A DNA stretch of 64,000 nucleotides. Source: Psilocybe azurescens (Eukaryota > Basidiomycota > Agaricomycetes > Agaricales > Agrocybaceae). Positions within the stretch are counted from its first letter, which is position 1. Each line of letters begins with the position of its first letter. The stretch lies in the NCBI GenBank assembly GCA_023853785.1, contig JAJIRX010000557.1, positions 868,001-932,000 on the forward strand, in the 5' to 3' direction. The notes beneath the pieces are model-generated. The model did not search any database, was not told the origin of the DNA, and was given only the letters and a program-made list of their open reading frames with translations. Both the position numbers and the translations under genes were made by a program. Positions 34,210 through 46,820 of the stretch are shown here, in pieces.

Positions 34210-36677
34210 TTACTTGTTGCCAGTCTTTGTGTGCTTATAATCCTCATCGTCACTGTCCCCTACATCGAAAATGGGAGGCTCAGCAACAGGCTGGTTCCTG
34301 TCCCTCGACCGCTCTTTACCCTTCCGCTGCCTCGTATCCTGCTCGTCCTCCCCATCCTCCCGCCGCAAAGCAGAGTTCAATGGTATACTCTCCTCCTCTT
34401 GTGCGAAAGGCAGCTTCACCGACCTCTTCCTCCGCAGCCTACACCACACAAACGTGCCAATGACGACAAAGACAAGAACCAACACCAACGCCGCCGATCC
34501 TGCATTGTAATACGCCTCCCACATCGCTTTGTCCTGCTGTGGTGTTTTGGCGGGTCCCGATGCGGTCGGTTTCGCATTGTGCTCCTCGACGAACTGGGGT
34601 TTCTCCTCGGTGCCGATGCTGCTTGGTATCCTGGCGGAACCGTCCACGATAGCTGTGAAGTTGACGCCCATGAAGCGAAGCATCATGTCGTGCGACACGT
34701 GAGGGAGATCGAAGGGAGCCATATGTGATGCATTGAAGATCTGGATAGAAGGGATCAGGGGAAAAGTGATCAAAGACACTGGGAAAAGCTACCCACTTTG
34801 ACGTAGGTCAAGTTTCGCGATGCTACCCATGTTCCAGCCGGTACTGAATTGACAGCCCAAGATTGTGTTTGAACAGTCTTTCATTCAAATGAATGTCAGA
34901 ATCGTTTTCAAGAATAGTAATTGAAGAGCACTCACTCCAAGTCCAGTATCTCCATTCCAGGTAAGCGATTTAATCATGTTCTCCAATCCAATGTAATTGC
35001 AAATCAGATCTTGGTCGCCCGCAAAAATAAGAACCGGAATCTTGGAGAGCACACGCGGGAGAATGGTAATGGCAGACTCAGAGGTGGACTCGTGGAATGC
35101 ACGGTGAACATCAGGTCGACATTCTCTCCAGCTTCCAGGATGCGCTGTAGCATGCAGAGCGCTAACAACCTCTGAACGCTGTGCAACATCCAGTAAATAA
35201 CAATGAATACCTTAAAATAAAAGGGAGCACAACTCACCCCGAGGAAGGTGGTGACATGGTGCATCGGTGGAGGCCAGTTCATACCACAATCTGGGGAGGT
35301 ATCTTCCAGCCGGATATCATAGATGTTGATGCACATTTTCTCTCCATTCAAACTGTGATATTTGTGAATAAGATAGAAGCAAATATGAAGTAACATAACA
35401 TTTGAATGGACTTACGTGCGTTCACTAGCACCCATGATGGAGCGAAGGACACCTGTACAGGCATCGACGGTCATCGGGTTACCTTTCAGCTGCTCTAGAG
35501 CCGCTACGCAAGAATCTGTCTCCTTTTTCGTCTCTTTCCAATCCTAAGAGTAAAGTAAGACGGTAGTTCATTATAATTTTCACTGGAATAACGACTTACA
35601 GCATCATTTTCCTCCATCCGTCCCATTTTCACGGCGTAGTCAATATACGCAGGGTATTGTCTTTTAGAATCGATCCAACCATTTCCAATGGCTATACCCT
35701 TGAGAGGGATTTTCATGACAGAGTTCAAAAGAGCATCGGCTAAATGTTGTGAAATTAGCTATGGTTTTCAGGGGTGTGTCCTAAGTTTACTGACCGAAGT
35801 ATGGTATCCATTGGCCACCAAAACTTTCCCCAGCAAAATAGGTCTAGAGTAACATTAGATTAAAGCAATAGTTAAAGAGAGGAAGACCGAGACGCACATC
35901 AACGGTTTTGTATTCTGGGAACACGAGATAGAAGTTTCGCAGGAACTCTAGGAAGTTGCTCTGAGCCTGCGAAAAAGAGATCAATTAGACCGTTGCCGTC
36001 AGGATAGACTGGTAGGACGTACAACATCCACAGTGTGAACGTATTTATCCGTGCTTGTATATGAGAAACCTGTTCCAGCAGGCTGGTCGACTTGCATGGG
36101 CCATATAAGAATTCGTCAATGACAGAAATCAAGACTGACATACCAAACACCATGGTTGTGTACTCTTCCCAGCCACCTTCTTGAACGTAGAAATCATGGT
36201 CAGACTTTCCATCCCACCGCCAAGGCCCGACTTCCATCATAGCCCCGTCGAATGAGGAACATCCAGGACCTCCCTATTTGCTCTATTCAGCAAGCACTCA
36301 TTGATATACAACGGTAGAAGATGTGCTTACATTGAACCAGAAAACTATCCGTTCTTTGTCTGCCGTCCGTCTGTTTTTGACCATGAAGAAGTAGAGATGC
36401 GCCGTGACATCCGTGCTTGATGCGAGAGAGAGATTTGGGTCTGCGGAGAGATGGCCTCCATACATGGTGAGTGGGTGGTCAGCATTTTGGTGGATATATG
36501 GTATTGAAGGTATGTAGAACGAGGCTGCAGATGGGACTGCGTAGAGAATATCAACGATCATACTTCATTAGATAGCTTTGTCCTTAACTTACTATCGGTT
36601 GGCGCTGCGGACACCTGTCCAAGCAGGAGACAAAGCAGAGGTGCGAGACTAGATAGCACCGAGCTCCAAGGCATCAT
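34210..36677 (-). CDS. KEX1: Kex1-type serine carboxypeptidase (pheromone-processing), 614 residues
   Basis: Golgi-membrane serine carboxypeptidase that trims C-terminal Lys/Arg from secreted peptides after Kex2 cleavage. Twelve exons close in frame: 36677-36593, 36536-36331, 36273-36144, 36090-36023, 35966-35898, 35843-35795, 35739-35600, 35543-35416, 35352-35238, 35178-34936, 34877-34797 and 34740-34210. A signal peptide (MMPWSSVLSSLAPLLCLLLG) is followed by S10-family landmarks: GGPGCSSFDG, DQPAGTGFSY, the catalytic GESFGG (Ser193), FAGDQDLICNY (Asp387) and NASHMAPFD (His444). Near the C-terminus a membrane span (AALVLVLVFVVIGTFVWC) precedes a charged cytosolic tail with Asp/Glu clusters, the Kex1 arrangement. 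The start sits 292 bp from the divergent start at 36970. Confidence 0.95.
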
Positions 36678-36969
36678 GACCCTAAACGACGAGACGTGGC
36701 GGTCTCTAGCAAGTCGTTTCTTGAGAGATGCTAGTGCAACAAGTAGGTGGTAACTTGGAGCTAACACCGACTGAGTTGTGCCAAGCGGCCAGCGTTGATC
36801 TGTGGCTGTGCAATGTCGAAATGGGATATCGCGCTTGACATGGACTTCACACAACAAAGGGAGACGCGTGCTGAGGCACACGCAAGACACACGACTCCGT
36901 ATTGTCGTCCCCCGCCGCACACGCACCCCTTCCACGCTTGCTCCTTATTCTACAACCACCACCACCATC
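36678..36969. promoter_or_regulatory. Shared divergent promoter of KEX1 and the secretory membrane protein gene
   Basis: Only 292 bp lie between the ATG at 36677 (-) and the ATG at 36970 (+), so the two genes must share or overlap promoters. No clear TATA box is visible. The plus-strand leader ends in an ACC-rich tract just before the ATG. Confidence 0.6.
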
Positions 36970-38236
36970 ATGAGGTTATCAGCAGCAGCTTCTCTCAGTA
37001 TCTTGGCTCTCGCCGGCTCCTGCAGCGCCGACCGCTATTTCTCTGCGGGTTGGGCTCCAGGCCAACAAGTGCAGCAGGAAGCGCAGGCTGAAACCGCCAC
37101 GTATGTGCCGCAGGCTTCTCAGACGGCTGCTGCAGCACATGCACCCAAGAGCACTCCGTTCAGCTTCTCCAGCTTTTTCAGCGTCGATAAGCTGTTGACT
37201 TCGGAGCCTGCCGTCGCACTGTTCAACACTTTCGGGATCAACATCACAGACAGAGTGAACGCCGTGATCAACGTAAAACTATGGGACGAAAGAGTCGAAC
37301 TTATCACGGATGAGAACTACAAGGACTTGGTTGTCAATGAACCTCTGACCGAAGAAGAAGAGAAAGAGAGAGTATGGGTTATCGTCATGTGCGTATCATA
37401 AACTCAGTCTTGAACAGAGCACATGCTGATTTTCTGATGTAGCTCTGTAACTTCTGCGAGACAAGAGGGCGTCTCCAAATTCATGGATGAAGTCTTCGAC
37501 GATGCCTATAACCAGACACAAATAGCAGGCGACCTGCACCATGTCAGATGGGGCCGTATTGATTATCTCAACGTTACGGCAATCACAACAAAATGGGGTA
37601 TATGGCAGTATGTACTCTCGCTTGAAATTATGGACTCGCGCTCATCTACTTCTTCCAGAGCTCCATATCTTGTCGTCCTTAAGGACCGAGGTCAAACCCT
37701 ACGATTCTACCGCCCTTATCAAATCCGCCTTCGTGCCGACGCCCTCCGCGAATTCCTCCAGGTCGACGGCTGGAAATACAGCCAACCCTGGTCGAGCTCC
37801 TTCGCCCCAGGAGGCAAATAGTAAGCCTTACACACCAAAACACTTCTCGAGAATATACGAACTAAATAATCTTCTCTGCAGCGAATTCGTCATGGAATTC
37901 ATGTCTGTATGGTTCACCAAAGTCTACAACTACGCCGTCCGTATCCCTAAGTTCTTGATGGTCATGATCTCAGGAGGAATCGGGTCCCTCATTATCGGCC
38001 TGCTGCACAAGCCTTCTGTCAGGAAGGCCGAGGCTGAAGCAGCCGCAAAGGCAAAGGCGAAGGCGAAAGCCCAAGCTCCCGCCAAACCCATCGGGGCCCC
38101 AGCAGCTGCACCCACCACCACTGCTGTTGCTGCTGTTGCCACTGATAAATCGGCACCTAATACAGATAGCGAAGTCGACAGCTCAGCTGCGGCCCCCAGA
38201 CGAACAAGCGCTAGACAACGCAAGACCAAGAAATAA
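36970..38236 (+). CDS. Secretory-pathway membrane protein, possible thioredoxin-like fold, 366 residues
   Basis: Four exons (36970-37388, 37443-37607, 37659-37820, 37882-38236) close in frame. A signal peptide (MRLSAAASLSILALAGSCSA) is followed by a Gln/Ala-rich segment. A globular region follows with WVIVISVTSARQEGVSKFM and APYLVVLKDRGQTLRFYRPY, a pattern I read as a thioredoxin-like fold without a CxxC motif; this is inference. One membrane span lies at about FLMVMISGGIGSLIIGLL. The Ala/Lys-rich cytosolic tail ends in basic residues (RQRKTKK), which could act as a dilysine-type ER retrieval signal. Two potential N-glycosylation sites (NIT, NQT) lie in the lumenal part. Divergent from KEX1. 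Confidence 0.8.
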
Positions 38237-38775
38237 ATGCCTGATGACTCGGATACCCGTGCCCTTTTGCTTTGGATAGAGATGATGCGAAGATGATTCA
38301 AGATACCAGTATTCCGAGCATAGGATTGCAAGGAAATACTAATGTCGGAGTGTATACTATTAATGTATGACGGTGTAGATATTTAGTGAGTGGTATATTA
38401 TGTATTCCGCGCTTATCTATGGAATATGCAGGCCTATTTATTTGGCTTCATTACCACATTTTCTCATTATAAAGACACCAGCGGCAGCTTTCCTAATGCT
38501 CGAATTCTGTCTGATATCTTGCGCTGCACACGATCTTTTTGCTCCTGACAGTCATATCAATATATGTATACTCACTCGACTCTCAGGGATCTTCTGACGG
38601 ATTTTGGTGTCAATTGCATGCCATTGGAACCAAACGCAGTAACATCCACAATGGTGACCGTATTAAATAGTGGTGTAGTAAAGACTCTGGGTCTCCTAAC
38701 TTTTTTATTCCCTACATATAGTCATTTCTCAGAGTCAAGGCGCTGGCGCGTGGACTTAACTGCGAATCAAACGTC
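38237..38775. other. Intergenic, convergent 3' ends
   Basis: AT-rich region between two convergent genes. No supported gene. Confidence 0.45.
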
Positions 38776-39902
38776 TTAAACAGCCTCAGAAATGTCTTCT
38801 TGTCCGTCAACTTGATGCAGGAGTCGACGTAACGAAAAAGGTCTCCTTGTACACATGCTTGATGCAAAGTCATCGGGTCCGCGCCTTCTCAGCGAAATAT
38901 CTCGCCCAGAGTGATTCCACGTCGCATACCTCGTTCCTTGTTGTGCAATTGGCATATCCGTAGTCGTCAAAGACCGCCCGAATGATTATATCGGTTTCTT
39001 CATCGTTGGAGATCGCCAATTGTCTGAGTGACCAAGCAGTAGGAATATTGTAGGGTGAAGAGGATAGAACCTGGTGAAGGCCCTTTGAAAACCGCGAATA
39101 TCATGCCAAGTTCCAAGCCCTTCATTGAAACAAATTGATCATTCCAGAGAATTCGTAGGCGGTAAAGAACTCCTCGAAAGTGCACACGTGCAGTAGTTCG
39201 CGGAAAGAACATGGCTTGTGGAATCAAGTAGCTTGTTTGTCGCGCAAAATCCAAAAGTTAACCAAGGCCCCAGCCGCACTGGTGGTAACGTGTGGCAGAG
39301 AGTCGGCCGGGAGGAGACAGTCAGGACTGGTTGGGAGCACTACGCTGACCATCTCTGACAGGAAGCGAAATCACAAGAATATAATATTATACTGAGAACT
39401 GGTTGACTGAAAAGGTCAACTGCATGCTGTTCTGCGATTCAGCATCTGTCAACGTTACCTCCACTTCCTTATTTCCATCCAGTATTCATATTCAGGGCAT
39501 TCGCCTTTGTTTTCGGATTTTAACCAATTTGCGAACTGCAGGGCAATATCTTGCGCAAGGGTCCCGCTCATCCTCCATTTGTGGACAGTCCCCGGCTTCA
39601 CCGCAAGGCAATCAAGGTGGAATAACGCGATACATACCCCCAAAAATGCGTCTCATATGCCACTCCTGAGCGACGAAACCCATAATCTTCGCAGGTCTGC
39701 TCATGATGAGGGGGAACGCGCGAACACAGGCATTATACAAATGATGGGCAGTGGTGATTTGATCTTGTGCCTTGCAGTCATGGAGGTACATCCACCAGTC
39801 GGCTTGCTGGCAGGGCATCCCGCAATACCAAGTCTTCTGGCAGCCTTTGCATCGTCTGCAAGTAAGTTCCCTGCAACTTGCGCAAGGGTGACAAGGTGGC
39901 AT
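38776..39902 (-). CDS. MYND zinc-finger domain protein, downstream exon structure uncertain
   Basis: The ATG at 39902 opens an exon with a MYND-type Cys/His array: CASC, then CRRCKGC, CGMPCQQADW and HDC, matching the Cys-x2-Cys ... Cys-x3-Cys ... His-x3-Cys plan with the typical YC..CQ..DW core. MYND fingers usually mediate protein-protein contact, and basidiomycetes carry many MYND-only proteins. The first exon probably ends at the GTATGT donor near 39626. Further coding-looking segments on the same strand (about 39643-39455, 39254-39000 and 38970-38776) are likely later exons, but I could not join them in frame. The gene end is therefore a guess. Confidence 0.6.
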
Positions 39903-42900
39903 GAATCAACTTAACCTTGAAAAAAAACTCCTTTTCGCGTTGGATCTACAAGAAAAATATAAAAAGAGTCGGATTACCTCTGTGCAATCACGATAGAGAT
40001 ATTTAGCTAATGGGGGGGGGGGACTTGCAGGCAAATTTATCTGAAGCCAGTTTGAAGTTGACTTGAACTTGCTTGAAACAAGCCTGAAGAATGCTTGTCG
40101 TGTTTTTAGATCGCGTGGGTTTACGTAACATCGTGGTAGATAACTGTTCATAGGTTCACAGACAAGCCTTGAGCTTGACCGGTGACCCACTACTAGTACT
40201 ACACCTTGCTCACACTGAAAAAAAATACTCGATTCCATACTTTCTTTGCAGACACAGCACGATCTCAAAAATTCCGGACAACGTATCGGCGCCCATCAGG
40301 CTGTCAGACAACATCGCACTTCTCTGTTTTCTGTCAATCTTACTGTTTCTTTCAAGTTTCAGAGTCGGAAATGCGTACCCACAATTAGGGAAGACAGGCT
40401 GCCTTGCGGCAAAGTTTTTGTGAATACACATAGAACTCTCGTGCTCTCCGCATTGCTTCTGGAATCGCTCGAAGCCACACTGCAGAGGTGAGTAATTTTT
40501 TAAAATTTGTCTCAGAGTCTGCGAATGAACTATGATGATACGTCCAAGAAAGTGGCTCGCCCGTTGCAGGAACTTCTCATCTGAAGGAAGTTAACGAGAA
40601 TCTACTCGATAAGATACACACTGGCATTTATCTTAGAGAAGCTTGGTGTGGGAATCCCAAGAATCTGGTCCTCCAGAGGTGGAAATCACTCTTCCTGCTA
40701 AGAGTAGACGCAGTTCTTCAGTTCCTGCTATTAATGTTGTAGACGCCGAGGTTGTAGAGCTTCCGACGGCAATGCCTTCAAAGATTAGTGGGCTTGACAA
40801 CAAAGCGCAGAGTTTCTTATCAGAGTCGCGATCAAACCGTTCGTATCTGTTCTCCTTTCTCTCCAAGTTTGTGATAGCTAATTGCATCATGGCTTCATCT
40901 AGATTAATTTCTTGTTGATTTCAATAAGAAAGTTAGTTTATAAATTTCTGAAAGAAAAGTCCAGGTTACTCATCTATCGTCACAGGATATCCCCCCGGAA
41001 CGCAAATGCTCACACTACGTAGGAGCTACATGGAAGCCGTCATGAAATATGCACCAGGGACTGACGTTCTTCAGTGGATGCCATTTCTTGGATAGGTCTC
41101 ATATTATCATTAATATCGGTAACTTCTTCTACGGCTGTTGGCTGAAGCATGCATAGCATGAGCAGTATTGAACATTTGCACAGTACTTATGGTTGACTCC
41201 TCTCGTGCTCGAGTGATCTGCTACCGATATCCTCTAGCCCTGATGAATTGTTTCGCGGTTTGGAACAGGCTCGTCGAGCACCGGTTAGCGTTAACCGTTA
41301 CTTATACAGGCTCATTAAGTGTTTACATACGTGACACCATATCCTGAGGTTTCAGAACACGTTGCGGACTCAGGGAAGCAACGTAATGCGATTCGATATT
41401 TTTAAATCTGGAAGTACTCATCCGAGTCCCTGTTACACATTACAAAGCGGTCGTCGAAAAGGGTGCTTTTCGGGTTGAAATCTCCGCACGAACTTCGAAG
41501 TAGCGGTTGGACGGGCGGCTAATAATACATGTTGTATGGCCAGGCGCCAGATGGAATGAAAGTGACTCCGAACAGCTCCGAATGTCAACCGCATCACATA
41601 TAACATGTGGTGTTCATAATATATCAAACATAGAGTATCGCGTTGTCGTTTATTAAAACCTTCATCTTGTCATAGGAAGTATTTGTTCAATGCGTATTAA
41701 TATTTTTGGCCGAGTCGAGGTAAAGCTAGCCCTTTCGAGAATCGAGGCGCTATGACACCGTCGCTGAATAATGCATATGACCCCGGGTGAGAATCAAAAG
41801 GAATCCACAAAATTAGTGCGCTAAGGACCGTGAGCACCCGAGCTCTCCAGACTCCTTATATTAGAGACGCTCAATTTGGTCCTATAGGTCAGTTGGGCGT
41901 TCCAGGTTTCCGAGATCGGACACAAGCTTCAACAGAGTCAAGCTCCATTGTACAGACTGACGTTATGTAAAGGAGTCGAGTTATTTCTTCGGCATGTTCG
42001 ACGCGTATGCGACATGACATGTATCATGTAGACTGCGCCGTTGAATGATTGATGATTTGATTAGATGCTGGCCTTGAAGCCCAGCTTTCTGTCGTCATCG
42101 ACGACTCATTAAGTATAGATACCAAGTGATGCCCGAGCAGATGTGGGAGCGCTAAGGTAAAGACCGAGGAGACTCGGGTATGGGGCATGCACACCAATGA
42201 AGGAAGCTGCGAGCGAATGTTTGGCGAGTGTGACAGTGGGTTCTGAATCTAAGAAGTGGGTCGGTCCGAACTCGGGACCATGATGTGGATATGCACCAGC
42301 CGTCCACGGTGCGAGTATGCATGATGCAGAATGAAAGAGGACATATAATTCTGGTTTCCCGCATCCGTGTGTAGCCGTTGATCGTCGGATTGGGTCTGCC
42401 AGAGGGCGGACTCCAATGATACTTATAATACGTCCGGAAAAGTGTTGCAGTTACTTACGGACGACCGTTCGGATGAGGTGATGCCGCGAATATTTTGCGC
42501 CGTGATTTGAGTAAACAAGCGGAGAGTGGGGAGAGGATCTGGCGTGTTCTTTTAATAATATGTTTTGCAATTATTTGTGGTACGAGGTGAGCGGGAACGA
42601 ACCCGAGGCCGACCGAACGCACACTGTGCATGAGGAATTTGGCTGAAGGGGTCATTATTAGTCTGCTGCGCGGTGAACTATATGAGGGAGTTCGACAAGG
42701 AACGTCAGGCAGACATCAATTTGAAAGGAGGACCGAACTTGGTGACTTGAAGAGATTGGTGTCAATGCGCCGTAGCCGTAGCCTGGTAACGTCAGCACCA
42801 TGATGTCATTCTCAATAAATGGGACGATTTTGGGCAACAACGATGGGACTAGAGAGATGACTAGGATTAGACCGAGGAGGAGATGGAGAGAGATTGCCTA

Positions 42901-43177
42901 AAGTAGAGAATTTGACAGGGATGACAACTAGGAAGCCGAAAACGTGGGAAAGGGAGCGGTATGATTGACAAAGCAGAGTTTGGTCCTCTTCTTCCGTCCC
43001 TCTCTTACACATACTTTTCTTTTCCGTTTTCATCTCCTCAGTCAGGATGGTACGACGCGGCGCAGCTTGGTAAGCAGTCTCATAATCTTTCGTCTTCCGC
43101 TTTGTCTTACCTTGTCCTCTTGTTCTTCTCCACTCACTCCTCATTCCTCCTCCTCCTCCGACTGGACAACGACCACC
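39903..43177. other. Gene-poor region with one ambiguous open frame
   Basis: No secure gene. At 40633-40920 both strands are open. The minus-strand frame (about 40910-40633) reads like coding sequence (INLDEAMMQLAITNLERKE), but no flanking exons could be joined. A run of ten or more G lies at about 40013-40022. The stretch 41000-42900 has no long frame and no repeat that I can define; it might be decayed mobile DNA, but nothing proves it. Confidence 0.4.
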
Positions 43178-44651
43178 ATGCACAACAGGACCGCATCCGC
43201 TCTCATTACTCTTTTTGGCGCAGTCACAAACAGCGCTCTCACCATCCAGGTCCTGGCTGCATGGCGTTCCGTCAAATGGGAACCCGAGAGCGAGTGGGAG
43301 TTGTCGGGCGATAAGTGGCAGCTTACAGGCGTCAAGATCATCTGGGCCCTTCTGTGTTTGTACTTTGCTTCAGCCGCTGCCGTATGTTCCATCGGTTTTC
43401 ATGGCGTCCTCAAGGTGTGTTCTCTTCCCTGCACATTTTTTACTATTTCTCATACTGACCGATTAACAACAGCACAAACCTTCTCATGTTCGCTTCTACC
43501 GCGACTACTCCATCGCCGACTTTTCATTCTGTGCATTCTTCGCTGCCCTGGCGACGTACGGAGCTTTCCTGAGCCCAGCACGAGCGGGCGTTTGCGAGGA
43601 GTTCTCCCATCATCCCGAGCTCATGCGGGATATGCTCGAGATTGGCCTCAATCTCGAAAACTGCGAGCTGTGGCTAGAGCGCGCTGTCTATGCAGGACTG
43701 GCTGTCATCTTCGTAATCATGATCATCCGCGTGAGTTCTCCTTTCCTATTATTATCTCTCATTAAGAGCTACGAGCATTTCTCGCTTCGCCTTGTTCGCA
43801 TCCGTGTGTAACTGGTACCTTGGTTGCCTGGTCTTTGAGAAATCCTGTTGCCACTCTTTGAGCATGGGCTTTTCTGTCTCATTCAGTTGGCGTCGGCTTT
43901 GCGTTTGCATATGCGCATGTTCGCAGTCTCCGAACCTCCTTGTCTGTCTCATCTTGCATCCGACCCTGCATGCCTCACCTAAAGCGCACTTCGTACCCCC
44001 GATTATCCAAGCGTATTGATACTAATGCTCCCTCTTTTCCCCCTCTTTCTTTTTTTTGTTTGGAAACAAATATAGTTGCATTTCCTACTGGCAGTGTCGA
44101 ATTATTACTCTCATTTAACAAGACATCACCATCATCACCAACGCAGCCCGTCATGTTCATCAGCACCTTCATCCTCATGCATCTCATTATTAAACCCCAC
44201 ATCATCCTCATCAAAGTCGTCCCTCTCATCATCATCAGTTTCGTCGTTACCCGCAACGGCATCAACGAGTGCGCACCCGATGCAACGCATATACGTGCTG
44301 CCAAGTAGCAGCATCGCCAACGCGAGCCTGAGCGGCGACCTGGAGAGCGGACTCGCGGACGACCTCGTATATGCGCCCGTGCCGCGGCACACGCTGCCCA
44401 GGGAGCTGCAGGAGCAGGCGACAGAGGCATGGGTCCCTTCGTCTTCGCCGGCGGTTGCGGGCCCGCGCGCGCACCATCGCTCGCATTCGCATTCGTATTC
44501 ACATTCGAGGAAACATCATCATCATAAGAGAAGCAATAGTCACCACCAGCAGAGGAGCGAGTCGAGGGAGACGACGGGGAGGATCAAGTTGGATATTTCG
44601 CCGAATGAGGGGCTGTTGCTGGCTTATAGGGATATAGACTCCAAAGCTTGA
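43178..44651 (+). CDS. Multi-span membrane protein with Ser/His-rich tail, 356 residues
   Basis: Function unknown. Three exons (43178-43414, 43473-43730, 44076-44651) close in frame. Four hydrophobic segments are visible: LITLFGAVTNSALTIQVLAAW near the N-terminus, IIWALLCLYFASAAAVCSIG, FSFCAFFAALATYGAFLS, and AGLAVIFVIMIIR running into LHFLLAVSNYY. This is a four-span topology like MARVEL-type or related fungal membrane proteins; that likeness is by topology only. The C-terminal half is probably cytosolic and disordered, with a His run, many Ser, and repeated Ser-His pairs. The second intron (43731-44075) is 345 nt, several times the usual size here. Its acceptor is still clean (acaaatatag). 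Confidence 0.8.
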
Positions 44652-46145
44652 TTTCATTCGGCTCTTCCCTCGGTTTTTCGTATCCATCTTGTTTTTGTTT
44701 GCACCTCTGTCTCTATGTATGCCTTTTTCAGCACATCGCATCAACCTCGTACACATACTTGCATTGTTTCCTCTTTTTCCATTCCATTCCACTCTTGATG
44801 ATCGCCCATTACTTTCCTATCCGTATCCCTTCTGCGCCCCCTTTTACCTTTTTTTTTACACATTTTCACTTGTACAAATTGAGTATCCACCTTTTTCTTT
44901 TCTCTTAACTCCGTTACTGTTTTTACAATTCTTTTTGTGTCTCTAGTTTTTTGTTTCCCCCCTTCTTTGGCTTTTTGTATTCTGTTCAAGAGCTTGAGCC
45001 ATTGTCCCCTTCCCTTCTTCCCTCCTTCCTCAGTCGACTCTATTCCATCCACGCCCCCGACCGAACAGAACACCAAACAGCCGGACCCCTCTGACGTAGT
45101 ACTAGTACCCAGTACCCACATCTGTCGTATATGAACCCCCACACATGAAATGCCTTTTTTTTTTGACGTTTGCCACTTATAACGAACTTTTCGGACGGCT
45201 AGGGTAGAGGGGATTCAGGATGTGGATATGTGCGATTTACATCCAGTTTCTCACGGTTCTTTCATATTTGTCCGCTCTTAAATCGACTTTTCCTCCCTTT
45301 GAACCCTTTCAATTCTTTATTGTTGTTATTGCGTTACCCAACCTTCATTTCGCTTTTCACATCCTCCACAGTGTAATACCATATCCTCCCAGTACATATA
45401 TCTCTGCTATTTTAACTTTCTTTCTTTTTCTTTCTTTTGTCTACGTACAAACATACATATATACAAATTGAATGGCCAATTATGATCTTGATCTTGATTT
45501 TGATTTTAGCTGTTCGAATGGAATATCCAGTCTACAGTCAACTGAGACTCCTTGTTTTATTCAACTTGTACGACACAATCAGGTTTCATTGTTCATCATG
45601 ACAGAACAGAGTCCTCACCTAGCGGCGGATGGATTCTGGACAGATGGATGAACAGATGGATCATGGATAGGCGGATGATTACTACTAAGAATAACCACAG
45701 ATGATTAACAAATGATTAATTGGCTCTGTTGGTATTTATCACGCATGCCAGGCTCCAGCCGCCCCTGGGCACTCAAGCGCGCATGCAGTCAACCATGGAG
45801 TGTTACTATTAAGCGCTCTGGGGAGGTAGGCAGGAATATACTGGTCAGTGCGGGAAAACGTTCGGGCTTTATTCACGCTTTCTGTTCATCCAGCCCTGGG
45901 TTATAGCCCTCCGTCTAGCTATTTCTTTTATACACTTTTGAAGTGTCCGCCTCTGGCACTGGTTCGCCGCCCAGCTCACATCATTCAATATACTCCTGCC
46001 GGCTTGGATTGCTGACCGTCAGCCACCCTCTATTCAAGTATGTATAGATAAAGGGCTCAGTTCGCATTCTTGTCGAGTTGGGTTAACACACCGGCACTCA
46101 GCGCAGCGGCACTCCTCTCTTTCACATTGCCCACACCCAACAGTC
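44652..46145. other. Intergenic, T-rich 3' region and upstream flank of the secreted-protein gene
   Basis: 44690-45470 is strongly T/C-rich with homopolymer runs and no supported gene. 45480-46145 leads into the small secreted-protein gene. No firm promoter box was identified. Confidence 0.45.
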
Positions 46146-46820
46146 ATGAAATTCTTCGTTGTTATTTTTATCGGCCTCATTACATCTGTGTCCTTGGCTG
46201 CGTCTGCGTTCATTGACCCCCAGATCATCAACTCCCAGATCATCAACTCCCAGATCGTCAACCCCCAGATTGTAGACCCCTACAACTCAGAAAAGGAACA
46301 GGAACAGTTTGACTTGTGCAAATCAGCCACCCAAGCAGGCGATGGTCAGACTGTGCGTTAGGATCTCTGACCGCATTGCATCACACTACTCTACATTGCA
46401 CTGATACTTGAACTTCTTTTGTCGCAGTTTGCCGCTATACGCTACGGATACAGTGGTCTGCCGTTCCCTGTTAAGTACGGGGAGTGTATTCCGGTTCGCG
46501 ATGAGTCCAACAACGACATCGTTGCGTCGACGGTGTTCTGCAAGTCTGCTACGTGCACCGTTTATAAGTAAGTAACCACAGCTATAATAAATGGCTGGGC
46601 TGCTAGTACTACATGGACACTTCTGAATTATTTGCTTTGTAATTCTGACTCGTTTCTTTGACTTCTTATTTTTAGGGACCGAGACTGCGAAAGCGTGGCC
46701 ACCCCTGTCTCTCCATTGCTCCCTACCTTTCAAGGCAGCATGTCCTATGACGTCGGTAATTTTGCAGACTTTGCCGAGCTCTTGGGAGCTAGTGCATCCT
46801 GTACGCCGAACATGCTTTGA
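46146..46820 (+). CDS. Small secreted cysteine-containing protein with N-terminal repeat, 163 residues
   Basis: No family recognised. Three exons (46146-46352, 46428-46567, 46676-46820) close in frame. A signal peptide (MKFFVVIFIGLITSVSLAAS) predicts secretion. Immediately after it come four five-residue units of type Q-I-I/V-N/D-S/P. The mature part has six Cys (DLCKS, GECIP, FCKS, ATCTV, RDCES, ASCTP), an even number that fits disulphide pairing. Size, signal peptide and Cys content are those of fungal small secreted proteins, some of which act as effectors or surface proteins. No specific role can be assigned. Confidence 0.82.
46221..46280 (+). repeat. Four 15-bp tandem repeats just after a signal peptide
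   Basis: Four contiguous 15-bp units begin cagatcatcaactcc, the last two with small changes. They encode QIINS, QIINS, QIVNP and QIVDP. Confidence 0.9.

Noticed and set aside
40010..40025. Possible promoter or quadruplex element at a G run
   Set aside because: A single homopolymer of about ten G cannot by itself form a typical four-tract quadruplex and could be a sequencing artefact.
40633..40918. Confident gene on either strand
   Set aside because: Both strands are open here. The minus-strand peptide is more protein-like, but no neighbouring exon could be joined, so it is mentioned only in the regional entry.
41000..42900. Possible decayed transposon
   Set aside because: No terminal repeats, target-site duplications or transposase-like peptides were seen; lack of genes alone is not evidence.
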